The translations under genes were made by a program, and so were the position numbers. The notes under the pieces are model-generated. The model saw only the letters and a program-made list of their open reading frames with translations. It was not told the DNA's origin and made no database searches. This document shows, piece after piece, positions 63,307 to 64,000 of a stretch of DNA of 64,000 nucleotides (positions are counted from its first letter, which is position 1; the number at the start of each line of letters is the position of its first letter). Origin of the DNA: Psychromonas sp. CNPT3 (lineage in GTDB: Bacteria; Pseudomonadota; Gammaproteobacteria; Enterobacterales; Psychromonadaceae). The stretch is from positions 1,631,883 to 1,695,882 of the forward strand of contig NC_020802.1 of NCBI RefSeq assembly GCF_000153405.2, given 5' to 3'.

Positions 63307-64000
63307 ATGGATTTAAAGGATCATCAGGCGCAGCTACAACAGCTCATCGCATTACGTAATGAAAAAGATTTTAATGGTCTAGTTGAACGCATCTTAAGTG
63401 ATGAGACTAACAGTGATAAATTCCTGATAAAAATGGAACTCGCACGCCTAACTAAACCTTGCCAACGCCTTATTGATCTACGCCACAGAGTCCCTGAAGA
63501 ATGCCAAAAGTTTAGCCACGAAAACCTTGATCACTACTTGCCTCCACAATGTATTCGCGTTTTATGCACAAACATTGCCCTTTATGGTTGCTACAGTGTG
63601 GGTGCTTTTGAGGCGGTCTATAACGCGATTGGAGAACAAAAGCAAAAGGTGATCTTGCAAGAACCAAAAGCACCCGATATCACTTATTTGGCAGAGCTTG
63701 TACAGTTTAGCCATCAACGCTCTCGAAGTAGTGCACGCATGTACTTTGTTTCAGATATCTCGATTGTGCTCCAAGGTGAAACATACCTTGCTCAAACCTG
63801 TGATATCTCGACCGACGGGCTTAAAATAAAACTCAATGAAGGGCTTAATTTTAAACAACATGAAATGATCAGCGTGACTTTTTTAGGTTTAAAGTCTGAT
63901 TATGCCAATGCTATTCTTTCTGAAAAGATCAATTATCAGTTTATAAAAAAAGAAACGCAACAGCATAAGTTTTATTTATATCTCAATTATGCGGATGAGC
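63307..64000 (+). CDS. Larger PilZ-domain protein, C-terminus beyond window
   Basis: An ATG at 63307 opens a frame that stays open to the window end (231 codons). The product starts MDLKDHQAQLQQLIALRNE. The first ~130 residues are a domain I cannot name, of the kind found in long PilZ proteins of Vibrio and Shewanella. A PilZ-like segment follows, with RSRSSARMYF and TCDISTDGLKIKL, so it likely binds c-di-GMP. Promoter and terminator between it and the preceding PilZ gene suggest separate transcription. Confidence 0.8.
   Translation, partial: MDLKDHQAQLQQLIALRNEKDFNGLVERILSDETNSDKFLIKMELARLTKPCQRLIDLRHRVPEECQKFSHENLDHYLPPQCIRVLCTNIALYGCYSVGAFEAVYNAIGEQKQKVILQEPKAPDITYLAELVQFSHQRSRSSARMYFVSDISIVLQGETYLAQTCDISTDGLKIKLNEGLNFKQHEMISVTFLGLKSDYANAILSEKINYQFIKKETQQHKFYLYLNYADE

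Overview
The window looks like chromosome from an AT-rich, cold-adapted marine gammaproteobacterium of the Psychromonas type. This is inferred from the E. coli/Vibrio-like housekeeping proteins (Kbl/Tdh, RadD, NagK, YcdX, SbcB, CysK, PtsHI-Crr, YffB-DapE), the AT-rich intergenic DNA, and marine traits such as a TRAP hexuronate transporter and a sulfatase. No rRNA, tRNA or CRISPR array was recognised.

Layout. 1-5.1 kb: tdh/kbl threonine degradation, a DUF3014 membrane protein, the RadD helicase and a small orphan gene. 5.1-13.2 kb: a divergent D-glucuronate locus. One arm is dctQ-dctM-uxuB-uxaC, the other dctP-uxuR-uxuA, and they share a UxuR/ExuR-type operator. A second copy of this operator lies inside a hairpin in front of uxuR. 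TRAP uptake, isomerisation, reduction and dehydration would carry glucuronate to 2-keto-3-deoxygluconate. 13.2-20.1 kb: a five-gene operon resembling a Wadjet/MksBEFG plasmid-defence condensin, with the ATPase first and an extra membrane-protein gene before the Toprim nuclease gene. This is the best candidate here for an under-described system. 20.3-22.0 kb: nagK and ycdX. 22.2-24.1 kb: an autoregulated ZntR-like/SO_0444-like metal-efflux operon. 24.1-27.6 kb: a C69 dipeptidase, a cold-shock protein, an orphan gene and two copies of a ~130-bp intergenic repeat. 27.9-37.4 kb: a Ser-type sulfatase, its radical-SAM maturase, and a six-gene MoxR-DUF58-DUF4381-BatA-BatB-BatD operon. 37.6-38.4 kb: a metallo-beta-lactamase-fold protein.

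38.4-54.1 kb is the accessory region. It holds a ~3-4 kb tandem duplication of an OmpA-like gene plus a Big2-domain lipoprotein adhesin gene. One OmpA-like copy is intact and carries a ten-G homopolymer; the other is a deleted pseudogene. Beyond it lie integrase and hydrolase gene fragments, an attC-like structure, IS110-like remains and several orphan lipoprotein genes. The region ends in a ~5.4-kb genomic island bounded by 82-bp direct repeats of the 5' end of sbcB, with its tyrosine integrase next to the intact sbcB.

54.1-64 kb returns to core genome: sbcB, a secreted orphan protein, cysK, ptsH-ptsI-crr, yffB-dapE, an M15 peptidase and two PilZ-domain genes, the last one cut by the window end. 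All functional calls come from reading protein motifs and from remembered family sequences; no database search was run.
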